Assembly (NCBI RefSeq): GCF_003001815.1
Contig: NZ_PVMZ01000009.1
Coordinates: forward strand, 248,001-312,000
Origin: Actinoplanes italicus
Lineage (GTDB): Bacteria; Actinomycetota; Actinomycetes; Mycobacteriales; Micromonosporaceae
Direction of reading: 5' to 3'
Length of the DNA: 64,000 nucleotides
Shown here: positions 22,143 to 30,982 of the stretch, one piece after another
How positions within the stretch are numbered: the stretch's first letter is position 1
Layout: every line of letters begins with the position of its first letter
Notes under the pieces: generated by a model
Database searches by the model: none
What the model was told of the DNA's origin: nothing
Seen by the model: the letters and a program-made list of their open reading frames with translations, nothing else
Translations under genes and position numbers: made by a program

Positions 22143-25124
22143 ATGCCCGCTGGGAAACTCACCCGTCTGCGTGCCGGGCTCGCGGTCGCGCGGGCGGCCG
22201 CCGGTTCGGTGCTGAGCCGTGCCCGGCCGGAGCCCGTCGCGCCGCCGGCGGCCCTCGAGCCGCCCCGCCGGTTCGTGCACCCGGGCAGCGTCCAGACGAC
22301 CGTCGCGGCCGGTGCGGAGCGGGTGTTCGCGGTGCTCGTGGACCCGGCGCGGATGCCCGAGTGGGTGCTGCAGCACACCGGATGGATCGACGGGCAGCCG
22401 GCCGAGTTCGCCGAGGGAGTGCGGTTCAGGCAGCGGATCAGGCTGATGGGGGTGCCGAGCGAGGTCCGCTGGACGGTCACCGGCGTGGTGCCGGGGCGGG
22501 CCGTCTGGTTCGAGGGCACGGCGCCGATGGGCATCGCGGTCGGCTTCTACCTCTGCGTCACCCCGGCCGATGGCGGCGGGTCGGTGGTGCGGTTCGACGG
22601 CGGTGTCGAGGGCGGTTCCGCGGACGGGCCGATGGGGGCGATGGTCGCCCGCAACCTCGTGGACGCCATGCGCAAGAGCCTGGACGAGCTGGGCCGCGTC
22701 GCTGCCACCGGCGGCTCGTCCGGCGTCGGCGGGCCATCCGGCAAGTCCTCCGTGGGCGCGTCGTCCGGGCGTACCGCCGCGGGATCCTCGTCTCGGCCGG
22801 CGACCGTGACCGGACCGCCCGGCCCCAAGCCGGCACCGATCGTTTTCGGTCGAACCGGGGAGGAGATCGATGCCTGGACCCCGGTGATCGTCGGGGTCGG
22901 GCAGGTCTCCGACCGGTCCACCGAGCCCGAGGGCGGCGATCCGGTCTCCCTGGCCGTGCGGGCGCTGCGACTCGCCGCCGACGACAGCGACAACCAGGAG
23001 ATCCTCAGAAGAGCAGACCTTGTGGGGTACGTCGCCAGCGTCTCGTGGCAATACGGGGACGGTGCCGCGCTGATCGCCTCTGAGCTGGGTGCCGCCGCAG
23101 CGTCGACCGTGCAGACCACCATCTTCGGTGGCGACGGCTCGCTCCGGCTGCTCAATGACGTGGCCGCCACGATCGCTTCCGGTCACGCCTCGATCGCGTT
23201 GGTCGGCGGGGCGGAGGCCTCCTCGACGGCGGCCGCCGCCGAACGGGCCGGGCGGACGCTGGACTGGCCGGTACAGCCCGACGGCACGGAGCCCGGCCGG
23301 ATCGTCGGCGGTGACGCCCCGGCCAACAACGACCCGGAGACGGCCGCCGGACTGGTCGCGCCGATCTACCTCTATGCGCTGATCGAATCGGCCCTCCGTA
23401 CCCGGCTCGGGATCGGCGAGCGCGAGCATCGGGAGCGGATCACCCGTCTCTGGGCCGGCTACTCGGAGATCGCCGCCCGTAACCCGCACGCCTGGCAGCC
23501 GGCCGTGCACACCGCCGGGCAACTGGCCGGGCCGACCGCCGCCAACCGGATGATCTCCGCCCCGTATCCCAAGCTGCTCACCGCGAACTTCCAGGTCAAC
23601 CAGGGCACCGGCATCATCGTGTGCAGCGCGGCGGCGGCCACTGAGGCCGGGATCGACCAGGACCGGTGGGTGTTCCTGCACGCCGGGGCGCACGCCACCG
23701 ACGAGTGGTACGTCACCGAGCGCGCCGACCTGGCCTCGTCGCCGGCCATCAGGGCGGTCGGTGAGGCCGTCCTCTCGCGTGGCGACGTGACCATCGGCGA
23801 CGTCGAGCACATCGACCTGTACGCGTGCTTCCCCTCGGCGGTGCAGGTCGCGGCCCTGGAGCTCGGGCTGCCGATCGACGACCCGGAGCGGCCGCTCACC
23901 GTCACCGGCGGGCTGACCTTCGCGGGTGGGCCGGGCAACAACTACTCCAGCCACGCGATCGCCAACCTGGTGCCGCTGCTGCGATCAGATCCGGACAGCT
24001 ACGGGTTCGCGACCGCCGTCGGCTGGTACCTGACCAAGCACGCGGCGACCCTTCTCTCGGCCCGTCCGCCGCGCCGGGAGTTCCGTGACCTCGACGTCGA
24101 TCATCGTCTGGCGCGGCCACCCGCTCGCCGGGCGCTCGGCTCCTACACCGGGCCGGCGGTTCTCGAGGCCTACACGGTCCCCTACGGCCGCGACGGTGTC
24201 GCCGAGGCGGCGATCGTCACCGCGATCACTCCGGACGGCGATCGCGTCGTCCTTCGCATTCCCGAGATCCCGGAGATCGACGGCCTGGTGGGACGTTGGA
24301 TCGACGTCGTCGGATCCACGTTCACCGACACGGGCGGAGCGGAGGCCGAGCTGCCGCCGCCTCCGGATCCGCCGCTCGTCGTCGAGTGGCACGGGCCGGT
24401 CACCGTCTTGCGGCTCAACCGGCCGGCGGTTCGTAACGCCATCGATCTGACCACCGCGCGGGCGCTCGAGAAGGCCGTCGACGCCTTCGAGGCCGACCCG
24501 GAGGCCCGGGTGGCGGTGCTGACCGGCTCGGACACCGTGTTCAGCGCCGGCATGGACCTCAAGGCCGCCGCCCGCGGCGAGTATCCGATCACCGAGGGCC
24601 GCGGCCTGCTCGGGATCACCGCGAAACCGCCCGCCAAGCCGCTGATCGCCGCGGTCGAGGGGGCGGCCCTGGCCGGCGGTTGCGAACTCGCGCTCGCCGC
24701 CGATCTGATCGTCGCCGCGGAGGACGCCGCCTTCGGCATCCCCGAGGTGAAACGCGGCCTGGTCGCCGCGGCCGGCGGGGTGCTCCGGCTCGCGCGGAGC
24801 CTGCCCCGCAGCACCGCCCTGGAACTGGCCCTGACCGGTGAGCCGATGCCCGCGCGCCGGCTGCACGAACTGGGGCTGATCAACCGCGTCACGTCACCGG
24901 GCAAGGCGTTCGACACCGCGCTGGAACTCGCCCAGGACATCGCCGCGAACGCGCCCCTCGCCGTACTGCTCTCGAAACGCATCGTCGACGAACACCGCGA
25001 CTGGGGCGCCGCGGAGGCCTTCGACCGTCTCTCCGACATCGCCGGCGAGGTGATCGGCTCCGCGGACGCCCAGGAGGGCATCCGCGCCTACGCCGAGAAC
25101 CGACCCCCTCAATGGAAGGTCTGA
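22143..25124 (+). CDS. Three-part fusion: SRPBCC domain, type-1 thiolase-like protein, enoyl-CoA hydratase
   Basis: A 993-residue multifunctional protein. Residues about 48-185 are an SRPBCC/polyketide-cyclase-like lipid-binding domain. About 186-240 is a Gly/Ser-rich linker. About 243-640 is a thiolase-like domain of the TLP1 type, in which the nucleophilic Cys region reads TTIFGGDGSLRLLND without Cys, while GGPGNNYSSHAIANL keeps His604. About 665-735 is the extra C-terminal TLP1 domain. About 743-993 is a crotonase with both hydratase glutamates, Glu848 (GGCELAL) and Glu868 (GIPEVKRGL), and the oxyanion loop SAGMDLKA. The ATG at 22143 follows GGGGAG. An acyl-CoA synthetase follows three bases later. 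Likely role: lipid or sterol side-chain breakdown, with the thiolase part non-classical. Confidence 0.88.
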   Translation: MPAGKLTRLRAGLAVARAAAGSVLSRARPEPVAPPAALEPPRRFVHPGSVQTTVAAGAERVFAVLVDPARMPEWVLQHTGWIDGQPAEFAEGVRFRQRIRLMGVPSEVRWTVTGVVPGRAVWFEGTAPMGIAVGFYLCVTPADGGGSVVRFDGGVEGGSADGPMGAMVARNLVDAMRKSLDELGRVAATGGSSGVGGPSGKSSVGASSGRTAAGSSSRPATVTGPPGPKPAPIVFGRTGEEIDAWTPVIVGVGQVSDRSTEPEGGDPVSLAVRALRLAADDSDNQEILRRADLVGYVASVSWQYGDGAALIASELGAAAASTVQTTIFGGDGSLRLLNDVAATIASGHASIALVGGAEASSTAAAAERAGRTLDWPVQPDGTEPGRIVGGDAPANNDPETAAGLVAPIYLYALIESALRTRLGIGEREHRERITRLWAGYSEIAARNPHAWQPAVHTAGQLAGPTAANRMISAPYPKLLTANFQVNQGTGIIVCSAAAATEAGIDQDRWVFLHAGAHATDEWYVTERADLASSPAIRAVGEAVLSRGDVTIGDVEHIDLYACFPSAVQVAALELGLPIDDPERPLTVTGGLTFAGGPGNNYSSHAIANLVPLLRSDPDSYGFATAVGWYLTKHAATLLSARPPRREFRDLDVDHRLARPPARRALGSYTGPAVLEAYTVPYGRDGVAEAAIVTAITPDGDRVVLRIPEIPEIDGLVGRWIDVVGSTFTDTGGAEAELPPPPDPPLVVEWHGPVTVLRLNRPAVRNAIDLTTARALEKAVDAFEADPEARVAVLTGSDTVFSAGMDLKAAARGEYPITEGRGLLGITAKPPAKPLIAAVEGAALAGGCELALAADLIVAAEDAAFGIPEVKRGLVAAAGGVLRLARSLPRSTALELALTGEPMPARRLHELGLINRVTSPGKAFDTALELAQDIAANAPLAVLLSKRIVDEHRDWGAAEAFDRLSDIAGEVIGSADAQEGIRAYAENRPPQWKV

Positions 25125-25127
25125 AGT

Positions 25128-26741
25128 GTGAGCACGCTGCGAGCGGTTCTGCGGATGCACCAGATCGGGATCGTCAACCTGCTACGCCCGGATCGCCTGG
25201 TCAAGGCGGCCGGCAACAACGCCAGACTGGGCCCGCAGGCGGCCCTCACCGAGAAGGCCGCCACCGAGCACCCGGACCTGCCCGCCATCACCGACGAGAA
25301 GGGCACCTGGACGTATCTGCAGTACTTCCAGCGGTCCAACGCCCTCGCGCACGCCCTGCGCAAGGTCGAGCTTCCCGAGAAGTCGATCATCGGGGTGCTC
25401 GCCCGTGACCATCGCGGCCTCGCGCTGGCGATCGCCGGCACCGCCCGGGCCGGGCTGCGGCTGGCGATGCTCAACACCGGCCTCGCCGCGTCCCAGCTGG
25501 CCGAGGTGATCAAGCGGGAGAACGTCCGCTTCCTGATGTACGACAGCGAGTTCGCCCCGCTGGTCGACGGCCTCCCGGACGACCTGCCCCGGTACCTGAG
25601 CTGGGAGGACGACGGTTACGTCCGCCCGGCCGGGCTGCTGTCGGTGGAGGAGTTCACCGCCGCCGAGCCCACGACCGTCCCGCTGCCCGTCCCCGAGAAG
25701 CCCGGCGGGTTCATCATCCTGACCAGCGGCACCACCGGCCTGCCCAAGGGCGCGCCGCGGACCAAGGTGTCGCCGCTGGCCAGCGCCGTGATCGCGGACC
25801 GGATCGACTTCCCCCGGCAGGGCACGGCGGTGATCGCCTCCCCGCTGTTCCACGCCACCGGATTCGGCGCCTGGACGGTCGGGTTGTCGCTGGCCAACCA
25901 CGCGGTGCTGCTGCGCCGCATCGACGCCGAGGGGATCCTCGCGGCCATCGCGCAGCACCGGGCGCACATGCTGGTCGCCGTCCCGACGATGCTCAACCGG
26001 ATCCTCGCGCTCGGCCCGGACGTCATCGCCAAGTACGACACGTCCTCGCTGAAGACGGTGTTCCTGGCCGGGTCGGCGCTGCCGCCCGACCTGTGCGTGC
26101 GCTTCCAGGACGTGTTCGGCGACGTGCTCTACAACGTCTACGGCTCCACCGAGGTCGCCGTCGCGTCGGTCGCGCAACCCCACGAGCTGCGCAAATCCCC
26201 GGGTACGGTCGGCAGGCCCCCGGTGACCGTGCGCGTCGCGCTCTACGACGCCGACGACAAGCCGGTCACCGAGGTGGGCGCCAAGGGTCGCGTCTTCGTG
26301 CGCACCGGCATCCCGTTCGAGGGCTACACCGACGGGCAGCACAAGCAGATCATCGACGGGTACATGGCCACCGGCGACCAGGGGCACTTCGACGACGAGG
26401 GACTGCTCTACATCGACGGCCGCGACGACGACATGATCATCTCCGGCGCCGAGAACGTCTATCCGCTCGAGGTGGAGAACCTGCTCATCGCCCGCGAGGA
26501 CGTCATGGACGCCGCGGTCATCGGTGTCGACGACGCGGACTTCGGCGCCCGGCTGCGCGCCTTCATCGTCCCGACCGAGGACTCCGCTCGCGACCCGCAG
26601 GAGATCCGGGAGTTCGTCCGCGCCAGCCTGGCCCGCTACAAGGTTCCCCGCGACGTGGTGTTCATCGACGAGCTGCCCCGCAACCCGACCGGCAAGGTGA
26701 TCCGCCGCGAACTCCCCACCGGCCCCCTCGACGGCGTCTGA
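25128..26741 (+). CDS. Acyl-CoA synthetase (ANL superfamily)
   Basis: Activates a carboxylic acid with ATP and CoA. A 537-residue protein with the full motif set: P-loop-like LTSGTTGLPKG, the YGSTE adenylate motif, TGDQGHFDDEGLLYIDGRDDDMIISGAENVYP, and the C-terminal PTGKVIRREL with the catalytic Lys. It starts with GTG three bases after the fusion-gene stop, so the two are cotranscribed. The fusion and the divergent acyl-CoA dehydrogenase point to fatty-acid or sterol-derived acyl chains. A perfect terminator follows the stop by three bases. Confidence 0.92.
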   Translation: MSTLRAVLRMHQIGIVNLLRPDRLVKAAGNNARLGPQAALTEKAATEHPDLPAITDEKGTWTYLQYFQRSNALAHALRKVELPEKSIIGVLARDHRGLALAIAGTARAGLRLAMLNTGLAASQLAEVIKRENVRFLMYDSEFAPLVDGLPDDLPRYLSWEDDGYVRPAGLLSVEEFTAAEPTTVPLPVPEKPGGFIILTSGTTGLPKGAPRTKVSPLASAVIADRIDFPRQGTAVIASPLFHATGFGAWTVGLSLANHAVLLRRIDAEGILAAIAQHRAHMLVAVPTMLNRILALGPDVIAKYDTSSLKTVFLAGSALPPDLCVRFQDVFGDVLYNVYGSTEVAVASVAQPHELRKSPGTVGRPPVTVRVALYDADDKPVTEVGAKGRVFVRTGIPFEGYTDGQHKQIIDGYMATGDQGHFDDEGLLYIDGRDDDMIISGAENVYPLEVENLLIAREDVMDAAVIGVDDADFGARLRAFIVPTEDSARDPQEIREFVRASLARYKVPRDVVFIDELPRNPTGKVIRRELPTGPLDGV

Positions 26742-26744
26742 TCC

Positions 26745-26789
26745 ACCTCGCGTGGTGCGACCTCTCAGCCGGGTCGCACCACGCGAGGT
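26745..26789 (+). terminator. Perfect 18-bp stem terminator after the acyl-CoA synthetase
   Basis: The left arm 26745-26762 and right arm 26772-26789 are exact reverse complements around a nine-base loop. The stem begins three bases after the stop codon. There is no T-run, as is common in actinobacteria. Confidence 0.85.
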
Positions 26790-26802
26790 CGGCTGATCTC
26801 GA

Positions 26803-26808
26803 TAGAGT
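26803..26808 (+). promoter_or_regulatory. -10 box TAGAGT for the kinase gene
   Basis: TAGAGT ends eight bases before the ATG at 26817, consistent with a leaderless or nearly leaderless transcript. No clear -35 is visible. Confidence 0.35.
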
Positions 26809-26816
26809 GCCGGGTC

Positions 26817-28793
26817 ATGGCCAGGTGGACGCTTCCCGCGCTGCTCGTCGCCGGGCAGCTGATCTACTGGCCGGGGTGGCTGCTTCTCGACGGCCGGCCC
26901 GTGGCGACCGGCCGCGCGATCGGTGTGACCGTGCTGTGCCTGTTCATCGGGGCGGCTCTGGGGTGGCGCCGGGAACGGCCGGTGCCCGTTCTCGCGGCGG
27001 TGTTCACCGCCTGCTGCGCGGCCATCCTGGTGGCGCCGGCCGAGCCGCAGTGGGGCGACCCCTACGACGCGGTGCTGGTCATCGGGATAGCCGAGGTCAT
27101 CGCCCTGTTCAGCGTCGCGGTGCACTGCACGCTGCGGGTCGCGCTGTGGTCGCTCGCCGCCGTGGCGGTCCTCGACGGCGTGGCGACGGCGGCCGAGACG
27201 GTCGCGGCCGCGGATCGGGTGAACCCGGGCGAGGTGGCGGTCTACGTCGCTTTGTCGCTGGCCGGGAGCGGTCTGATCATCGCGCTCGGACGACGGCGGG
27301 CCCGCTGGAACGGCGAACGTGCCGAGGCCGCCCGGCGACTCGCCGCCGCGCAGAGGGCCGGGCTGGAGGCCGCCGACACCGAGCGGCGCCGTCTCGCCCG
27401 GGAGCTGCACGACGTGACGGCACACCACCTGACCTCGATCGTGGTGAACTCGTCGGCCGCAGAGATGCTCGGTGAGCAGCGGCCCGAGCTGCGGGCCGAG
27501 GCGCTGGACTTCGCGGCCCGGACCGGGCGGGAGACGCTGGCGGCGCTGCGTCAGCTGGTGGCGATCATGCCGTTCGGCGGGCAGCGCGACGACACGCCCT
27601 CGCTCGCCGACCTGGCCGGCGGGTTCCGGGAGCTCGGCCAGCGGATCACTCTCGAACTGCCGGACGGCGATCCGCCGCCGGAGCGGGCCGAGGCGGTGTA
27701 CGGCATCGTCCGGGAGGCACTGACCAACACCCTGCGGTACGCGCCGGGCGGTGAGGTGCTGGTCCGGTACACGCCGGCCGAGCTGCTCGTCGAGGACCAC
27801 GGCGGCACCGGGACGACGGCCGGGCTCGGCGGTGGCCGGGGTCTCGCCGGGATGCGTGAGCGGGCCGAGTCGATCGGCGGCGCCTGCGAGGCCGGGCCGG
27901 TGAGCGGGGGCGGCTGGCGGGTGATGGCGGTGTTCCCCGAGGCGGGGGCCGCACGTACGGCGTACCCGCGAAGAATCGACCGCACGTCCCTGGATGCCGC
28001 GGCCGTCGCGCTGATGCTGCTGGCGCCGGTCGTCGGTGTGGTGATCGCCCTCGAAGAGGGCATGACCCCGGTCCAGACCGTGCTCGTGCTGCTGGCGAAC
28101 CTCGTGCACGCCGTGCCGCTGCTGTGGCGCCGCCGGGCGGCCTGGTGGGTGCTCGGCGCCGTGGCGCTGACCGGCGCCCTCGGCCCGCTGCTGACCGTCA
28201 CCGGCCAGGTGAGGCCCGGCCTGTTCTACGTGTTCCTGTTCGGCGGCGCCGCGGATCTCGCGGCGGTGCACGCGGTCGCGTCGTGGGGCGCCCGGCCACG
28301 GCTGAGCGCGCTCTCCATACCGGCCGCGGCCGTGCCCGCGGCGCTGTGGCTCGCCCTGACGATCGTGATCGTGTCGCCTGACGACGAGTCGGGCGTCCTG
28401 ATGAACGCGACGCTCGGGGTTCTGATGGCGTTGCTGTTCACGGTCGTGTTGTCGGTGCTGATGGTGGGCCCCTGGGCGGTGGGGCATGCTGCCCGCCGCC
28501 GCCGGGACCGGCGCTGGGTCCGCGAGGAGGGCGGGGTGGCGCAGGAGCTGGAGCAGGCCGCGTTCCGGGCCCTTCTGGAGCGGCATCGGATCGCCGCCGG
28601 GCTGCAGGAGGCCGTGCTCCGGCACGCCGCCGAGGTGCCCGGCGCCGCCGAGCGCGGCGACCTCACCGGAGTCCTGGCCGCCGCGCGGGAGGCCCTGACC
28701 GCGATGCGATCCTTGCTGGACGGCCTCGGCACCCGTGCGCCGTCCGAAGCGGAACCCGCCCGACCGGAGGTGTCGTCATCGCGATCCGAGTGA
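26817..28793 (+). CDS. NarL/DesK-type sensor histidine kinase with a second, degenerate kinase-like half
   Basis: Residues 1-160 hold four to five membrane segments. The dimerisation region follows (ERRRLARELHDVTAHHL, phospho-acceptor His198), and then a HATPase domain (about 285-375) with REALTNTLRYAP and GGRGLAGMRERA. Unusually the protein continues: a second set of membrane segments (about 393-555) precedes ERHRIAAGLQEAVLRHAAEV (about 588-607), which aligns with a dimerisation helix but has Gln597 where His is expected, and no second ATPase domain follows. ATG at 26817 lies eight bases after a TAGAGT -10-like box, so it may be leaderless. The response regulator gene overlaps the 3' end. 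Confidence 0.87.
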   Translation: MARWTLPALLVAGQLIYWPGWLLLDGRPVATGRAIGVTVLCLFIGAALGWRRERPVPVLAAVFTACCAAILVAPAEPQWGDPYDAVLVIGIAEVIALFSVAVHCTLRVALWSLAAVAVLDGVATAAETVAAADRVNPGEVAVYVALSLAGSGLIIALGRRRARWNGERAEAARRLAAAQRAGLEAADTERRRLARELHDVTAHHLTSIVVNSSAAEMLGEQRPELRAEALDFAARTGRETLAALRQLVAIMPFGGQRDDTPSLADLAGGFRELGQRITLELPDGDPPPERAEAVYGIVREALTNTLRYAPGGEVLVRYTPAELLVEDHGGTGTTAGLGGGRGLAGMRERAESIGGACEAGPVSGGGWRVMAVFPEAGAARTAYPRRIDRTSLDAAAVALMLLAPVVGVVIALEEGMTPVQTVLVLLANLVHAVPLLWRRRAAWWVLGAVALTGALGPLLTVTGQVRPGLFYVFLFGGAADLAAVHAVASWGARPRLSALSIPAAAVPAALWLALTIVIVSPDDESGVLMNATLGVLMALLFTVVLSVLMVGPWAVGHAARRRRDRRWVREEGGVAQELEQAAFRALLERHRIAAGLQEAVLRHAAEVPGAAERGDLTGVLAAAREALTAMRSLLDGLGTRAPSEAEPARPEVSSSRSE

Positions 28794-29470
28794 TGGTCGT
28801 CGACGACCAGGTGATGGTCCGGGCCGGGCTGGCGGCCATCGTCGGCTCCCAGCCGGACATGGAGGTGGTCGGCGAGGCCGGGGACGGAGCCGCCGCCGTC
28901 ACCCTGGCCGCGACGGCGTTGCCCGACGTGGTCCTGATGGACGTGCGGATGCCCGGCGTCGACGGGCTGACCGCGACCGCCCGTCTCACCGGCGGGCCCA
29001 ACCCGCCGCGGGTGCTCGTGCTGACCACGTTCCACCAGGACGAATACGTCTTCCAGGCACTCCGGGCGGGCGCGTCGGGCTTCATGCTCAAGGACGCGGA
29101 GCCGACCGACCTGGTGGCCGCCGTGCGTACCGTCGCGGCCGGCGAGGCGATGCTCAGCCCGGTGGTGACCCGCCGCCTGATCGACGCCTTCGCCGCCGGC
29201 ACTCTCGCGGCGCCGCCCGAGCCGGATCCGCGCATCGAGGCGCTCACCCCGCGCGAACGGGACGTGCTGACCGCCATCGCGCAAGGCCTGTCGAACGCCG
29301 AGATCGGCGCGCTGCTCGGCATCACCACCGGAACGGTGAAAGTCCACGTCAACGCGCTTCTCGGCAAGATCGGCGTGCGGGACCGGGTGCAGGCCACCAT
29401 CGTCGCCTACGACACCGGGCTGGTCAGTCCGGGCTCCGGCCGCCACCCCGGCGGCGATCTCCGCGTTTGA
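28790..29470 (+). CDS. NarL/FixJ-type response regulator
   Basis: Partner of the preceding kinase. The receiver domain is intact: DD at MVVDDQ, phospho-Asp in VVLMDVRMPG, Thr in VLTTF, Lys in FMLKDA. The C-terminal LuxR-type HTH is LTPRERDVLTAIAQGLSNAEIGALLGITTGTVKVHVNALLGKIGVRDRVQA. The start is problematic. The listed GTG (28790) and the next ATG (28793) have no Shine-Dalgarno sequence. GGAGG at 28766-28770 is spaced seven bases from an in-frame ATC at 28778, which would give the family-typical xAIRVMVVDDQ N-terminus. The GTG overlaps the kinase stop (GTGA), so translational coupling is an alternative. Confidence 0.88.
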   Translation: MMVVDDQVMVRAGLAAIVGSQPDMEVVGEAGDGAAAVTLAATALPDVVLMDVRMPGVDGLTATARLTGGPNPPRVLVLTTFHQDEYVFQALRAGASGFMLKDAEPTDLVAAVRTVAAGEAMLSPVVTRRLIDAFAAGTLAAPPEPDPRIEALTPRERDVLTAIAQGLSNAEIGALLGITTGTVKVHVNALLGKIGVRDRVQATIVAYDTGLVSPGSGRHPGGDLRV

Positions 29471-29476
29471 CCGTAT

Positions 29477-30244
29477 GTGAGCTTCTGGCGCCGTGCCGCG
29501 ATGATCGCCCTGGTGGTGACCCTGCCGGCCGCCGCGATCGCGGTGGCCGCGACCACCCGCCGTACCGGCCGGCCGTCCCCTGCCGTCTGGGTCACGCCCA
29601 GCCCGCCGCCGCTGACGGTGACGGTCGCCCGGTACGGCTTCGAGGGCCCGCGGCCGTGGGCCGACGTCTCCCGGTCCGGCCACGACCTGACGCCGTTCAC
29701 CGGTAACCGGGCGCGGCCCCGCCGGATCCCGCACGGCGCCGGGCGGGCGGTGCAGTTCCCGCCACCCTGCACGGGGGAGCCGTGTCCGCGAATGATCCTG
29801 CGGGTGCTGAGCCGGGACAGCCTCAACCCGGGTGCGGAGCCGTTCAGTTACGGCGCCTCGGTGCGGTTGTCACCGGAGCACACCACGGACGGGCAGAACG
29901 TGATCCAGAAGGGCTACGCCGCCGAGGGCAGCCAGTTCAAGCTGCAGATCGACGGGCGGGCCGGGCACCCGAGCTGCGTGCTGGTGGGGGAGGACTCGCG
30001 GACAATCCACGTGGTGGTCGCCGACGTCGGGGTGGCCGACGGCGCCTGGCACCGGATCATCTGCCGCCGCGGCCCGGCGGAACTCGTCATCCTGGTCGAC
30101 GGCGTGTCCCGCTCGGCCACGCCGATCCCGGCGGAACTACGCATCGAGAACGTGATGTCGCTCAACATCGGCGGCAAGAGCGCCCACAGCCACAACGATC
30201 AGTTCCACGGCGCCGTCGACGACGTGTGGATCACCAGACCGTGA
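29477..30244 (+). CDS. Secreted LamG/concanavalin-like protein
   Basis: A 255-residue protein with an N-terminal signal-anchor (about 6-27) and a Pro/Ser-rich stretch to about residue 48. One LamG-type beta-sandwich follows: VARYGFEGPRPWADVSRSGHDL, YGASVRLSPE, NVIQKGYAAEGSQFKLQIDG, DGAWHRIICRRG, and the closing FHGAVDDVWI. Such domains bind glycans or proteins. It begins six bases after the response regulator stop, so it may belong to the same operon and be part of the response. GTG start. Confidence 0.8.
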   Translation: MSFWRRAAMIALVVTLPAAAIAVAATTRRTGRPSPAVWVTPSPPPLTVTVARYGFEGPRPWADVSRSGHDLTPFTGNRARPRRIPHGAGRAVQFPPPCTGEPCPRMILRVLSRDSLNPGAEPFSYGASVRLSPEHTTDGQNVIQKGYAAEGSQFKLQIDGRAGHPSCVLVGEDSRTIHVVVADVGVADGAWHRIICRRGPAELVILVDGVSRSATPIPAELRIENVMSLNIGGKSAHSHNDQFHGAVDDVWITRP

Positions 30245-30246
30245 GG

Positions 30247-30849
30247 TCAGTGCGGTTTCAGCAGCGCGTCGACCAGGTCGCGCAACGGCGGGACGAGGTC
30301 CTCCTCGGTGGCGGAGGCGAGAGGCTCAAGACCTGATTTGGTACGCAGGAGCGCGATCCCGGCGGCGGCGGCGAGCACCACCTGGGCGCGTAGCAGCATC
30401 CCCTCGTCGTCAGCCGAGCCGCCGACGGCCGCGGCGAGGCGTTCGGCGTACGACCGGAGGAGGTTGAGCCGGATGCGGTCGGCGCCCTCGTCGCCGGAGG
30501 AGCGCAGCAGCAGCACCAGATGGTGGGGCAGGCCCTTGGTGCACGGGCCGGCGATCTGCCGGGCGATGGCCTCGGGCGTGCGGCTCAGCGGCGAGTCGCC
30601 GGTGGTCCGCTTCACCTCGTCGACGCTGCTGGTGAGGCAGGCCTCGAAGAGCCCTTCCTTCGACTTGAAGTAGCGGCTGATCAGCGCGACGTTGACGCCC
30701 GCGTCGTCGGCGATGTCGCGGACCGTGGTGGCCGAGTACCCGTCACGGGTGAACCGCTGAAGCGCCGCATCGAGCAGCAGCTGCCGGGTCTTCGCGGCGT
30801 CGCGGCGCCGTGGTGTGGTGGCCGCCCGCTCGTCCTCGAGATCTGTCAC
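30247..30849 (-). CDS. TetR-family regulator
   Basis: A 200-residue TetR protein with HTH at about residues 20-65 (TRQLLLDAALQRFTRDGYSATTVRDIADDAGVNVALISRYFKSKEGLF). The start is GTG at 30849. It converges on the LamG gene with two bases between stops and diverges from a UPF0104-type membrane protein. An operator-like inverted repeat lies over the promoter of the divergent gene. It probably represses that gene. Confidence 0.88.
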   Translation of the reverse strand: MTDLEDERAATTPRRRDAAKTRQLLLDAALQRFTRDGYSATTVRDIADDAGVNVALISRYFKSKEGLFEACLTSSVDEVKRTTGDSPLSRTPEAIARQIAGPCTKGLPHHLVLLLRSSGDEGADRIRLNLLRSYAERLAAAVGGSADDEGMLLRAQVVLAAAAGIALLRTKSGLEPLASATEEDLVPPLRDLVDALLKPH

Positions 30850-30910
30850 AGTCCTCCCTCCGCCGTGTTGTGCCAGCTTATCCGCCGGATCGATGTGACG
30901 TAAACGGCTG

Positions 30911-30942
30911 TTGACCCGCTAACCCGTACGCCGGTACGGTTT
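30911..30942 (+). promoter_or_regulatory. Promoter with overlapping TetR operator
   Basis: A -35-like TTGACC (30911-30916) and -10-like TACGGT (30935-30940) are separated by 18 bp. An inverted repeat, AACCCGTAC (30921-30929) and GTACGGTTT (30934-30942), with one mismatch, covers the spacer and -10. Confidence 0.5.
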
Positions 30943-30982
30943 TGAAGTCAACGGATGTTTACTAAGCGACGGGGTGCACCGC

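Noticed and set aside
25182..28625. A 1147-codon open frame on the minus strand
   Set aside because: It lies antisense to the acyl-CoA synthetase and histidine kinase genes, has Arg/Gly/His-rich composition without domains, and reflects the scarcity of stop codons in GC-rich DNA.
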